Source of the DNA: Protaetiibacter intestinalis
GTDB lineage: Bacteria; Actinomycetota; Actinomycetes; Actinomycetales; Microbacteriaceae
Direction: 5' to 3'
Length of the DNA: 64,000 nt
Assembly: GCF_003627075.1 (NCBI RefSeq)
Contig: NZ_CP032630.1
Location: 620,001 to 684,000 of the forward strand
Shown here: one piece after another, positions 44,352 to 53,300 of the stretch
Numbering within the stretch: position 1 is the stretch's first letter
How the letters are laid out: each line of letters opens with the position of its first letter
Made by a program: the position numbers and the translations under genes
The notes under the pieces: model-generated
Database searches by the model: none
What the model saw: only the letters and a program-made list of their open reading frames with translations
Told to the model about the DNA's origin: nothing

Positions 44352-44368
44352 TTGATAATGATTGTCAA
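44352..44368 (-). promoter_or_regulatory. Zur box upstream of znuA
   Basis: TTGATAATGATTGTCAA is a near-palindrome of the Fur/Zur type (TGATAATNATTATCA-like), 21 nt before the znuA start. Expected effect is repression in zinc-replete cells. The upstream lipoprotein gene on the same strand ends 5 nt away, so this promoter sits right after it. Confidence 0.75.
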
Positions 44369-44373
44369 AAGCA

Positions 44374-45045
44374 CTAGTAGCCGAACTCGGCGTACAGCCA
44401 CCCGTACAAGGACGAGCTCTCCGCGTCGCACGCGTCGGAATCCGGAGTCGGCACCCCGAGGAAGTCGAAGCTCACCGAGCCGTTCGTGGGCGTCGCCGTG
44501 ACGTCCTTGGTGGGGTCGGAGTCGACCTCGTTCGACACCGACAGCGACGGCACCACCGTGTGCGTGCCCTGCGGCTCGGAGGGCAGCGCGTAGGTGCCAC
44601 TGCCCATGAACGTGATGTATGGAGCGGAGCGCATCGCCGTCATGTCGACGTCGACGTCGCTCTGGAACGCGACCTCGACGTAGGTGCCGGTGCCGAGCGC
44701 GAAGCCCTGCGTGTTGCCGTCGTAGCCGCACAGGAATCCCATGACGTCGTGACCGTCGACCGTGCCGGTGATGAAGTAGTCGTCGTTGTCGAGGTCGTCG
44801 GCGAGCCACGGCAGGTTCTGGTAGCGCGCCTTCCATCCGTCGATGCTCGTCGGATACTCGGGCGGGAAGGGGTCGCCGCCGCTCCCGCCGTCTCCTCCAT
44901 CGCCTCCGTCGCCGCCGTCGCCCTGACCGCCTCCCCCGCCGCCGTTCAGCGGCGTCTCGGTGTCCGTCGGCGACGGCGCGAGGACGCATCCGCTCAGCAG
45001 CAGGGCCGCCGCCAGGATCGTGGCGGTGGGGGCGAGTCGTCTCAT
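44374..45045 (-). CDS. Lipoprotein with GDGG-repeat linker, function unknown
   Basis: 223 aa. Lipobox LLLSGC (Cys about residue 20), then a flexible Gly/Asp linker made of repeated GDGG units (about residues 36-58) and a compact domain of about 160 residues with two Cys (FLCGYDG and DSDACDAE) that might form a disulphide. No family recognised. It is anchored outside the cell membrane by its lipid. It reads in the same direction as znuA but a Zur-type promoter lies between, so the two need not be cotranscribed. Confidence 0.65.
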   Translation of the reverse strand: MRRLAPTATILAAALLLSGCVLAPSPTDTETPLNGGGGGGQGDGGDGGDGGDGGSGGDPFPPEYPTSIDGWKARYQNLPWLADDLDNDDYFITGTVDGHDVMGFLCGYDGNTQGFALGTGTYVEVAFQSDVDVDMTAMRSAPYITFMGSGTYALPSEPQGTHTVVPSLSVSNEVDSDPTKDVTATPTNGSVSFDFLGVPTPDSDACDAESSSLYGWLYAEFGY

Positions 45046-45185
45046 GGTCTCCCTCTCATCCGCACGCCGAGAGGTCGGGCAGGCGGGCGGTGGCGCGATG
45101 GGCGCGCATGACGAGACGGTATGGCTCCGGGCGGTCCCACGGCAGTCTCATCCTCTGCGGCCGCTAGCCTGTGCACGGAGGTGCG

Positions 45186-45632
45186 ATGGGCGAGGTGTCC
45201 GAGGCGGTGTTCCACATCGCCGCCCGGCCGCGAGCCGTGTTCGACCACCTGCGCGATCCGCGCAGCTACGTGGGCCTCTCGCCGCTCGTGGTCGAAGCGC
45301 GCGACATCCGCACCGACGACGACGGCACGGTGCACTACGTCGCGGTCGAGCGGTTCCGGTTTCTCGGGTTCCTGCGCTACGACAACCGCATCCGGGTGAC
45401 GATCCGCACCGTGGATGCGGGCGGCCGGCTGTGGGTCGGCGGCGACGTCGACAGCCCGGGCGACGTGCAGCTCGCCTACGGCTACGAGCTCACGCCCGAC
45501 GGCCACGGCACGCGGCTCATCGACCGTATCGAGGTGACGGCCCCGTGGGGCCTGCGCCGCTTCGCGCTCGCCCGCGCGAGCGAGGTGCAGCACGCCCGCG
45601 GCCGCATCCTGGCCGAGCGCCTCGGGGGCTGA
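45186..45632 (+). CDS. SRPBCC-family (polyketide cyclase/START-like) protein
   Basis: 148 aa. The pattern VSEAVFHIAARPRAVFDHLRDPRSYVGLSPLV followed by alternating strands and a final long helix is that of the START/SRPBCC ligand-binding fold (polyketide_cyc2). Such proteins bind hydrophobic ligands; no specific role can be given. ATG 45186 is chosen over GTG 45171 because GGAGG lies 4 nt before it. Convergent with the deazaflavin-type gene with only 3 nt between the stop codons. Confidence 0.75.
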   Translation: MGEVSEAVFHIAARPRAVFDHLRDPRSYVGLSPLVVEARDIRTDDDGTVHYVAVERFRFLGFLRYDNRIRVTIRTVDAGGRLWVGGDVDSPGDVQLAYGYELTPDGHGTRLIDRIEVTAPWGLRRFALARASEVQHARGRILAERLGG

Positions 45633-45635
45633 GGC

Positions 45636-46043
45636 TCAGCGGCGCCGCAGCTCGACGACGGGGATCGTGCGGGCCGTGCGCTGCTCGTACTGCGCGAACG
45701 CGGGGCCGCGCGCGAGGAAGCGCGCCCAGGCGGCATCCCGCTCGGCACCCTGCAGCTCGACCGCCGTCACCGCGACCTCGCCCTCGTCGGGCGTCTCGAT
45801 CACGACGTCCGGATGCGCGTGCAGGTTGTGGAACCAGGCCGGGTTCTCGGGCGAGCCGCCCTTCGACGCCGCGATCAGCCAGCCGCGCTCGCTCGGGATG
45901 CCGAGCACGGGCGTCACGCGTTCGACACCCGACTTCGCCCCGAGGTGATGCAGCAGCACGAGGCTGCGCCCGAATCCCGCCGTCTCGACCGTGCCGGCGT
46001 TGCTCCGGAACTCGTCGACGATCCGCTCGTTGAAGCCGCTCAT
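45636..46043 (-). CDS. Deazaflavin (F420)-dependent nitroreductase-family protein
   Basis: 135 aa, Ddn/DUF385 split-barrel family. Motifs: LLHHLGAKSGVERVTPVLG and GWLIAASKGGSPENPAWFHNLHAHPDVVIE, which bind coenzyme F420 in characterised members. Members reduce nitro-aromatics or quinones; physiological substrates are mostly unknown. ATG 46043 follows GGAGGG. Presence suggests that the host makes F420, but no biosynthetic genes are in the window. Confidence 0.88.
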   Translation of the reverse strand: MSGFNERIVDEFRSNAGTVETAGFGRSLVLLHHLGAKSGVERVTPVLGIPSERGWLIAASKGGSPENPAWFHNLHAHPDVVIETPDEGEVAVTAVELQGAERDAAWARFLARGPAFAQYEQRTARTIPVVELRRR

Positions 46044-46095
46044 GTCGCCCTCCGCTCGCCGCCAGCCTACGTCGGGGCGACGTCGTACGGCTCAG

Positions 46096-46133
46096 CTGGT
46101 CGAGGAGCGACCTCAGGCAGAAGCGTCGAAACC
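46096..46133. repeat. Partial family D repeat
   Basis: CTGGTCGAGGAGCGA ... GCGTCGAAACC is the other half of the GGTTTCGA-N-CTCGACCAG repeat type seen whole at 43211-43306, here shortened and without long stems. It lies between the deazaflavin-type gene and the tRNA. Confidence 0.4.
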
Positions 46134-46135
46134 GG

Positions 46136-46208
46136 TGGACCCAGGGGGATTCGAACCCCCGACCTTCTCATTGCGAACGAGACGCGCTACCAACTGCGCC
46201 ATGGGCCC
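46136..46208 (-). tRNA. tRNA-Ala (anticodon CGC)
   Basis: 73 nt. Acceptor stem GGGCCCA with TGGGTCC and discriminator A; D arm GCGCAGTTGGTAGCGC; anticodon loop TTCGCAA with anticodon CGC, reading GCG; T arm GGGGGTTCGAATCCCCC. CCA is not encoded. GCG is a frequent alanine codon in this GC-rich genome. Confidence 0.97.
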
Positions 46209-46262
46209 GGACTGCCTGAACACGATATCACCCCGGCGAGGGGCTCCCCGACCGGGGCGGGT

Positions 46263-47207
46263 TCAGCCGAGGCGACGGCGGCGCAGCACCTCGTCGAGGT
46301 CGGGCAGCGCGGCGTCGACGTCGCCCACGATGCCCATCGACGCGAAGCGGCTCGGGGCGGGGGCCGCGGATGCCGCGGGCGCCTGCCGCTGCGGGAACGG
46401 CACCACCTCGGGCTCGGCGTGCGCGGCGGCGAGCGCACGCTCGGCCTCCTCGGCGGCCGCGCGCAGCAGCGTCTCGGCGCTCACGGCGGGCATGACCGGC
46501 TCGCGCGGCGCCTGCTGGTGCTCGAGGTACAGCGGCTTCGGCACGGGCACGGGCGTCCACTCGCGCACGGGCTCGGCGATCGGCTCGGCGTCGAGCAGCA
46601 CGGATGCCGTGCGCGCGACGGGCGCGGCAGGGGCCGCGAGCGCACGCGTGCGCTCGACGATGCGCCGCTGGATCGCCGTCGACACGAGTCCGCCCGCGAC
46701 GCATCCGGCCAGCACCACCCACGCCCCGACCGACATCCCGGTCGTCGCGATGAGCCACAACTGCACGCCGCCCACGAGCACCGTCGCGAGCAGCAGCAGG
46801 CCCGCCACGCGGCGCGCGCGACGCAGCCGGTCGAGGGGGGTCGCGGTCTCGGGGCGCCGCTCGGCGAGCTGCTGCGCGCGCTCGACGACGGCGGCGCGTC
46901 GCTCCGCCTCGCGGGCGCGCAGCGCGGCGGCGTGCACCTCGGCACGAGCCGCGGCGTCCTCGCGGCGGCGCTCCTCGGTGCGCAGCCGCTCCTGCTGGGC
47001 GGCGGCGCGGGCGCTCGCCTCCAGGTGCACCTCCTCCGGCACCTCGGCCGACTCCGCCATCACGCGGATGGCGCGCTGCAGCCGGGTGGCGTTGCGCTCG
47101 GTCGCGAGGTACTCGCGGCGGCGCACCCACGTGGGCAGCAGGTACAGGAACCACAGCACGGCGGCGAGCGCCAGCATGATCGCGGTGCCCGCACCCGAGA
47201 AGTCCAT
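46263..47207 (-). CDS. sepX: SepX/GlpR-like actinobacterial membrane protein
   Basis: 314 aa. Membrane helix at about 8-26, long charged Ala/Arg/Glu-rich coiled-coil-like segment (about 55-125), two more helices (about 137-178), and a disordered tail ending DLDEVLRRRRLG. Position next to rimJ and galU, and N-terminus WFLYLLPTWVRRREYLATERNATRLQRAIRVM, match the Rv0996-type protein known as SepX in Streptomyces and GlpR in Corynebacterium, which take part in septum and wall growth. Leaderless start: TAGCCT then ATG 6 nt later. The usual partner gene glp/moeA is not present here. Confidence 0.75.
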   Translation of the reverse strand: MDFSGAGTAIMLALAAVLWFLYLLPTWVRRREYLATERNATRLQRAIRVMAESAEVPEEVHLEASARAAAQQERLRTEERRREDAAARAEVHAAALRAREAERRAAVVERAQQLAERRPETATPLDRLRRARRVAGLLLLATVLVGGVQLWLIATTGMSVGAWVVLAGCVAGGLVSTAIQRRIVERTRALAAPAAPVARTASVLLDAEPIAEPVREWTPVPVPKPLYLEHQQAPREPVMPAVSAETLLRAAAEEAERALAAAHAEPEVVPFPQRQAPAASAAPAPSRFASMGIVGDVDAALPDLDEVLRRRRLG

Positions 47208-47253
47208 GCGGCAAGGCTAGGAGCGGATGCCGCCCGCGCCCGGGAGGCGCGCG

Positions 47254-47898
47254 CTAGTACCGCAGGGGATGCGTCGCCGCCTGCAGGTCGGCCTCCGTCA
47301 CCCGCGCGACGCTCTCGGGGGCGCGGCCGTCGCGCCAGCGCCGCAGCACGCCCTCCGGCACCTCCTCCACGACGAGCCCGAAGCAGAAGTGGTCGCGCCA
47401 GTCGCCGTTGATGTGGATGTACCGCCGCCGCAGCCCCTCGTAGCGGAAGCCGAGCTTCTGCACGACCCGCAGGCTCGGCGCGTTCTCGGGGCGGATGCAG
47501 ATCTCCATGCGGTGCAGGCCGAGCCCGAAGAAGCAGTGGTCGGTCGCGAGGGCGACCGCCGTCGGGGTGATGTCGCGGCCGGCGAAGCGCTCCGCGACCC
47601 AGTAGCCGAGCGTCGCGGACGACAGCGAGCCGTAGGTGATCGACGACACGTTCAACTGCCCCGCGAACTCGCCTTCGTACTCGACGGCGAACGGCAGTCC
47701 CCCACCGGATCGGCCGTTGGCCTGCAGGGCGCGGATCGAGGCCTTCACGTCGAACCCGGCGGGGCCGTGCGGGTTCGTCGCCTCCCACTGCCGCAGCCAC
47801 CCCCGGTTGCGCACGAGCTCGTGCTCGAGGGCCCGCGCATCGCGCAGGCGGATGGGGCGGATGGTGACCGGCCCGTCGGTCAGTGTCGGTGTGGCCAT
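47254..47898 (-). CDS. rimJ: GNAT acetyltransferase, RimJ-like
   Basis: 214 aa. Acetyltransferase_3 fold with VTIRPIRLRDARALEHELVRNRGWLRQWEATNP, GQLNVSSITYGSLSSATLGYWVAERFAGRDITPTAVAL and the acetyl-CoA region ICIRPENAPSLRVVQKLGFRYEGLRRRYIHINGDWRDHFCFGL. RimJ-type enzymes acetylate N-termini of ribosomal protein S5 or other proteins. ATG 47898 lies 32 nt after the galU stop in the same direction, consistent with an operon galU-rimJ(-sepX). Confidence 0.85.
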   Translation of the reverse strand: MATPTLTDGPVTIRPIRLRDARALEHELVRNRGWLRQWEATNPHGPAGFDVKASIRALQANGRSGGGLPFAVEYEGEFAGQLNVSSITYGSLSSATLGYWVAERFAGRDITPTAVALATDHCFFGLGLHRMEICIRPENAPSLRVVQKLGFRYEGLRRRYIHINGDWRDHFCFGLVVEEVPEGVLRRWRDGRAPESVARVTEADLQAATHPLRY

Positions 47899-47930
47899 GC
47901 TGCGCGCCAGACTACTGCGCGCACGCCCGA

Positions 47931-48869
47931 TCAGCCGTCTTCGCCGCCCTGCCAGCCCTCGTCGCCGCCGCCGCCGAGCGAGTCGGCGAAGCTCTTCAAC
48001 CACGGCCGGAACTCGGGGCCGAGGTCGTCGCGGTCGCTCGCGAGCTGCACGATCGCCTTCAGGTAGTCGAGCCGGTCGCCCGTGTCGTAGCGCCGACCGC
48101 GGAACACCACCCCGTGCACGCCGCCGCCCCACACCGGGCCCGTGGCGAGCTCCTGCAGCGCATCCGTCAACTGGATCTCGCCGCCCTTGCCGGGCGGGGT
48201 GCGCTCGAGGATCTCGAAGATCTCCGGCCGCAGCACGTAGCGCCCGATGACCGCGTAGTTGGACGGCGAGGTTCCGGGAGAGGGCTTCTCGACGAGGCCC
48301 GTGATGCGCACCACGTCCTCCTGGTCGGTGCCCTCCACGGTGGCGATGCCGTAGAGGTGGGTCTGCGCGGGGTCGACCTCGAGCAGCGCCACGACGGTCG
48401 TGTTGAGCGCGGTCTGCACCTCGAGCATGCGACTGAGCAGCGGATCGCGCGAGTCGATGATGTCGTCGCCGAGCAGCACCGCGAACGGCTCGCGCCCGAC
48501 GTGCATCTTGGAGCGCAGCACGGCGTGGCCGAGGCCCTTCGGGTCGCCCTGGCGCACGTAGTGCACGTCGGCGAGGTGCGTGGAGTAGTCCACCTTGCGC
48601 AGCTTCTCGTCGTCGCCCTTGCTCGTGAGCACTGCCTCCAGCTCGCCCGCGCGGTCGAAGTGGTTCTCGAGGGCGTTCTTGTTGCGGCCCGTGACCATGA
48701 GCACGTCGGTCAGCCCCGCGTCGACCGCCTCCTCGACCACGTACTGGATGGCCGGCTTGTCGACGACGGGCAGCATCTCCTTCGGCATCGCCTTGGTCGC
48801 CGGCAGGAACCGGGTGCCGAGACCGGCGACGGGGATGACGGCTTTCGTGATGGGGATGGGACTGGCCAT
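47931..48869 (-). CDS. galU: UTP-glucose-1-phosphate uridylyltransferase
   Basis: 312 aa. Makes UDP-glucose from UTP and glucose-1-phosphate for wall polysaccharides and galactose metabolism. Diagnostic nucleotidyltransferase motif ITKAVIPVAGLGTRFLPATKAMPKEMLPVVDKPAIQ at residues 7-42, FAVLLGDDII, and VEKPSPGTSPSNYAVIGRYVL. Full length with a short acidic C-terminal tail. It diverges from MTHFS, with about 60 nt between the starts. Confidence 0.95.
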   Translation of the reverse strand: MASPIPITKAVIPVAGLGTRFLPATKAMPKEMLPVVDKPAIQYVVEEAVDAGLTDVLMVTGRNKNALENHFDRAGELEAVLTSKGDDEKLRKVDYSTHLADVHYVRQGDPKGLGHAVLRSKMHVGREPFAVLLGDDIIDSRDPLLSRMLEVQTALNTTVVALLEVDPAQTHLYGIATVEGTDQEDVVRITGLVEKPSPGTSPSNYAVIGRYVLRPEIFEILERTPPGKGGEIQLTDALQELATGPVWGGGVHGVVFRGRRYDTGDRLDYLKAIVQLASDRDDLGPEFRPWLKSFADSLGGGGDEGWQGGEDG

Positions 48870-48930
48870 GCGGATCAGGCTATCGGGCCACCCCGACGCG
48901 GCAGGTTACGCGCCTTTTACAATCAGTGGT

Positions 48931-49518
48931 GTGACCGATGAACCGGGCAACCTGAAGCGGGCCCTGCGGGCCGAGCTGCGCGAGCGACGCCGCATCCGCA
49001 CGAGCACCGAGCGGACCCAGGCGTCGGAGGCCCTCACGCGCCACCTCGTGCAGCTCGCCGCCGACCTCGACGTCGGGTTCCTGGCCGCCTACCTCTCCAC
49101 CCCCGACGAGCCCGACACGCGCGACTTCCTGCGCTGGGCGGCAGAGCGCGGCATCCGCATCCTGCTGCCGGTCTCGCGGGAGGACGGCCTGCTCGACTGG
49201 GCGCCGTACGACGGCGAGGACGAGGAGCGCGACATCCTCGGCATGCCCACGCCCACGAGCGAGCTGCTCGGCCCCATCGCCATCAACGGCGTCGACCTCA
49301 TCCTGGTGCCCGCCGCCTGCGTCGCCCGCGACGGGATGCGGATGGGCTGGGGCCGCGGGTACTTCGACAAGACCCTCGGCTCGATGGAGGGCTGCCCGCC
49401 CGTCTACGCCGTCATCTTCGACGACGAGCTCGTCGACTCCGTGCCCACCGAACGCCACGACATGCCCGTCGACGGCGTCGTGACCCCGAGCGGGATCACG
49501 AGCTTCGCCGTAGCCTGA
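48931..49518 (+). CDS. 5-formyltetrahydrofolate cyclo-ligase
   Basis: 195 aa. Converts 5-formyl-THF to 5,10-methenyl-THF with ATP. Family motifs: KRALRAELRERRRI at the start, GFLAAYLSTPDEPDTRDFL, and the nucleotide/substrate loop DLILVPAACVARDGMRMGWGRGYFDKTL. GTG start is 7 nt after a TACAAT -10 box (48918-48923), so the mRNA is probably leaderless. Followed by fmdB-like and mscL genes in a conserved actinobacterial order. Confidence 0.93.
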   Translation: MTDEPGNLKRALRAELRERRRIRTSTERTQASEALTRHLVQLAADLDVGFLAAYLSTPDEPDTRDFLRWAAERGIRILLPVSREDGLLDWAPYDGEDEERDILGMPTPTSELLGPIAINGVDLILVPAACVARDGMRMGWGRGYFDKTLGSMEGCPPVYAVIFDDELVDSVPTERHDMPVDGVVTPSGITSFAVA

Positions 49519-49526
49519 GAGACCTG

Positions 49527-49796
49527 ATGCCCACCTACTCCTACCGCTGCACCGCGTGCGGCCACGCCTTCGACATCCAGCAGGCGTTCACCGACGACTC
49601 GCTCACCATCTGCCCGAGCTGCGGCGGCACGCTGCGCAAGCTCTACGGCGCGGTCGGGGTGACCTTCAACGGCTCGGGCTTCTACCGCACCGACTCGCGC
49701 GGACCGGTCACGGGATCCGCGGCGCCCAGCAGCAGCACGTCCGGCACCTCCAGCAGTTCCGGCGGTTCCACCCCCTCCTCCACCACGTCAGATTGA
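49527..49796 (+). CDS. FmdB-family zinc-ribbon protein
   Basis: 89 aa. MPTYSYRCTACGHAFDIQQ and ICPSCGGTLRKLYG supply a four-Cys zinc ribbon (CxxC ... CxxC), followed by GVTFNGSGFYRTD and a disordered Ser/Thr/Gly tail. The family is widespread in actinobacteria; the Mycobacterium homologue Rv0991c has been tied to chaperone-like redox protection. Begins 8 nt after MTHFS and is cotranscribed. Confidence 0.9.
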   Translation: MPTYSYRCTACGHAFDIQQAFTDDSLTICPSCGGTLRKLYGAVGVTFNGSGFYRTDSRGPVTGSAAPSSSTSGTSSSSGGSTPSSTTSD

Positions 49797-49804
49797 GAGA
49801 CACC

Positions 49805-50206
49805 ATGAAGGGCTTCCGCGACTTCATCCTGCGCGGCAACGTCATCGACCTCGCCGTCGCGGTCGTGATCGGCGCCGCGTTCACCGCGATCGTCAACCAG
49901 ATCGTGAGCGCCGTCATCAACCCGGCGATCGGTGCGCTGTTCCGTGCCGACTCGCTCGACACGGCGCTGCCGGTGACCATCCCGACCACCGAGGGCGGCG
50001 AGGCCACGATGTACTTCGGCGCCGTGATCGGCGCGGTCATCAACTTCCTCATCATCGCCGCGGTCGTCTACTTCGTGCTCGTGCTGCCGGTCAACAAGCT
50101 GCGCGAGCGTCAGGCCGCCAAGAAGGGCATCGCCGAGGAGGAGGCCGGGCCCACCGAGACCCAGCTGCTCTCCGAGATCCGCGACCTGCTCGCCGAGAAG
50201 AAGTAG
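49805..50206 (+). CDS. mscL: Large-conductance mechanosensitive channel
   Basis: 133 aa, normal MscL length. MKGFRDFILRGNVIDLAVAVVIGAAFTAIV is the conserved N-terminal amphipathic helix and pore-forming first membrane helix; the second helix is VIGAVINFLIIAAVVYFVLVL, followed by a charged C-terminal helix ending LLSEIRDLLAEKK. Opens as an emergency valve upon hypo-osmotic shock. ATG 49805 is 8 nt after fmdB stop and has GAGAGA upstream. Confidence 0.95.
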   Translation: MKGFRDFILRGNVIDLAVAVVIGAAFTAIVNQIVSAVINPAIGALFRADSLDTALPVTIPTTEGGEATMYFGAVIGAVINFLIIAAVVYFVLVLPVNKLRERQAAKKGIAEEEAGPTETQLLSEIRDLLAEKK

Positions 50207-50368
50207 CCGACTCAGTAGTGCGGCGGCTTCTCCCGCCGCATCCGCTCGTCGTTCTCGGTCGTGCTGTGCCGTTCGGGCTCGGGCAGCGGCGTCGGGTCGC
50301 TGCCCGGCGGCGGCTCGGTCGTCACGCGGCGGCGGCGCCGCGGCCGCGGTGCGGGGCGCTCCCCGTCG

Positions 50369-53300
50369 TCAGGCGGTGTGGGCCGCAACGACCGGGATCT
50401 CCTCGGTGAGCGGTCCGCCCGCGAGTCCCGCCATCCGCGCGATCCGGTCGGCCACGCCGTCCGGGTCGGCGAACAGCTCGAAGGCGTGCACGCGTGCGTA
50501 GTGCCAGCCGAGCCGGCGCAGCACCTCGGGCCGCAGGCGCAGGGCCTCGCGGAGGCTGCGGCCGGTGAACACGGCATCCGTGTCGACGACGACGCACATG
50601 CCGCCGTTCGCCGCGACGAGGCCGAGCTTGCCGCGGTGGCCGAGCGCCACCCGCAGGCCGCGCGCCTCGAGCCGACGCGACAGGTCGACGAGCATGGGGT
50701 CCGAGTCGTCGGGCAGCGGCGGCTCGGCGCGGCGCGAGGCGATCTCGCCGAGCAGCTGGGCGAGGGCGACCGCGCCGTGCTTCATGCGGTCCTCGTCGAG
50801 GTCGTCCGGCTGCACGCACGTGACGATGACGAGCGAGCGGCGGGCCCGCGTCATGGCGACCGCGAGCAGGCGCTCGCCGCCGGGGCGGCCGAGGGCGCCG
50901 AAGTCGGAGAGCACGCGGCCGTGGGGCGTGCGCCCGTAGCCGAGCGAGAACACGACGCGGTCGCGGCTCTGCGCGACGGCCCGCTCGACGGGCAGCACGG
51001 CGAACGGCTCCGAGCGCTCGCCGAGCACGAACTCGCTCAACTGCGGGTGGGTCGACATCTGCGCGAGCACGGCGTTCATGACGCGAACGGCGTGCTTCTC
51101 GGACGCCGTGACGACCATGAGCGACTCGCGCGGCCGGGTGACGGCGTGGTCGACGACGAGCTCGACGGCGCGCGCGACCTCGGCATCCACCGACTCGACG
51201 GCGCCCGTGACGGGGTCGGGCAGGCCCGTGCCGTTCTCGATGTAGTCGAGCGAGAGGCTGCCGTGGCCGAGGAACGACCCCGCCCAGGGCAGCGCGTCGA
51301 TGCGGCCGCCGTAGAAGCGGCGGTTGACGAGCTCGGCGAGGTCCTCGCCGCCCGCCCGGTAGCTGCGGGTGAGGCTCAGCGTCGGCAGCACGGCGGCGAG
51401 CTGGGCGAACGCCGAGCGTCCGTGCAGGTCCTCGTCGACATCGATCGCCTGCTCGTCGCCGCTCGCCGGTTGAGCAGCGTCCGCAGCACGCGTGTCGAGA
51501 CCGGCCTCCTCGACCGGTTCGGCGACCTCGTCCTCGGCACCCTCCTCGGCGACGTCCTCGACCTCGTCCTCGACGTCATCCGCCACGACGCGCACCGGCA
51601 TCGTCGCGTATGGCGACGGATACGCGACCGCCACGGGCGCCTCGTCCGACTCGGCGAGCCCGATGCGGAACTCGGCGGGGGTCTGCGTCACGGGGTCGCC
51701 GAAGGCGATCACCTGCTTGGCGCGGCGGATGGCGCCCACGTTCTCGGCGACGGTCGTGGCGCCCGCGTCGACGAGGATCACGGTGTCGACCGGCATCGTG
51801 TCGCTCACCTGCCCGACCTCGTACGGCGAGGCGAGCCACACGGGCGCGACGGTGCGCGAGAGGTGCGGGGCGAGCCGCTGCAGCGTCTCCGAGGTGAGGC
51901 CGTCGCCCACGATGAGCTGCTTGAGCGCGGCCGCCTCGTCGGGCCAGTCGACGATGCCGATGCGCCAGTTCTCGGCGAGCTGCCAGCCGAGCAGCCCGGC
52001 GCTGCCCTGCGTGTGCGCCTCGTCGACGAGCCGGAAGTCCGCCTCGAGCCGCTGCAGCACATCCGTCTTCGCCCCGAGCAGCGCCCGGTCGGAGGCGAGC
52101 AGGCCGTCGAGGGCGCTGCGCCACCAGGCGAGCTCGAGCTCGGCGGCCACCTGCTCCTCGGGAACGTGGCGCGCTGCGAGGTCGGTGATGAGCTCGTCGA
52201 GGTCGAGGTCGCGCAGCTGCTGCATGAGGGCGCTGCGCTCCTGCAGGTTGTGCAGGGCGTCGGAGTCCTCGGCGAGCTGCCCGAGCAGCGCCGAGAGCTG
52301 GTGCAGCGGCAGCGTGGCGAGCTGCGTGCCGAGCGGGCCGTCGAGCTCGCCCAGGTCGGCCGCCACCTGCTGCCAGGCCACCTGCACGTCCGAGACGCCC
52401 GTCGGCACCTCGGGGGTGACGCCCGCGGCGACGTAGCGCTGCCACAGGATGCGCTGCTGCTGGATGGCGGTGAGCGCCTCGTGCAGGTCGCCCACGTGCA
52501 TGCCGGGGCGCACGTACTCGCGCGCGAGCTTCTTGAGGCGTCGGCGGTTGGCGCCCGACATCTCGGGGGCGTCGCGGCGCGGGGCGGTCGCGACGATCAG
52601 TTCGGAGAGCGAACGGTCGAAGACGGCGGGCTCGAACTTGTCGAGGGTGTCGCGCAGCTCGTGCAGCAGCCGCAGGTAGATGCCGAGCTCGGCGATCGAG
52701 GTGAAGGGCCGCATCCGGGTCGCGCCGATCACCTCGCCGGCGCGCACCAGCAGCCGCGGCAGCGTCTCGCTGTGCAGCTTCTTGGCGAGGGTGTGGGCGC
52801 GCATCGCGTCGTCGCCCGTGGCGAACTGGGCGCCGTACCAGGGCGAGTCTCCGGGTCCGTAGCGGAACTCGCCGAGGCGCGCGGCCTCCACCATGGTGGT
52901 CGCGGCGGCCGCGCGGTCGCCCGCGAGGCGCTGCACGGATGCGGCGCTCAGCCGGGCGGTCGTCGACGGCGGATGCGGCAGCAGCGCGAGGCGCGAGAGC
53001 TCGGCCACGCAGTCGAACACCGACACCCACAGGGTCTCGTCGGGCCGGGAGAGCGCCTCGCGGTAGTCGATGAGCACGCTGCGCAGCCGCACGAGCGCCT
53101 CGTCGACCTCGGCGAGCTGCGGCTGGGCGGCCTTCTCGGCGCGCGCGATGCCGCGCACGACATCCCGCCGCAGGGTCGACGGCGACACCGCGACGCCCGC
53201 GAGCCCCACATCCCCGAGCCGCTGCGCGATGCCGCGCAGGCTCGCGCGGCGCGGGCTCACCACGAGCACGCGCTTGTTCTGGCCGACGAGCGCGCCGAGC

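Noticed and set aside
50212..50325. Possible 37-residue reading frame (GTG 50325) between mscL and the helicase-like gene
   Set aside because: Low-complexity Pro/Glu/Arg content, no clear ribosome site and no recognisable family; the frame also runs on antiphase inside the helicase-like gene. Kept out of the gene list.
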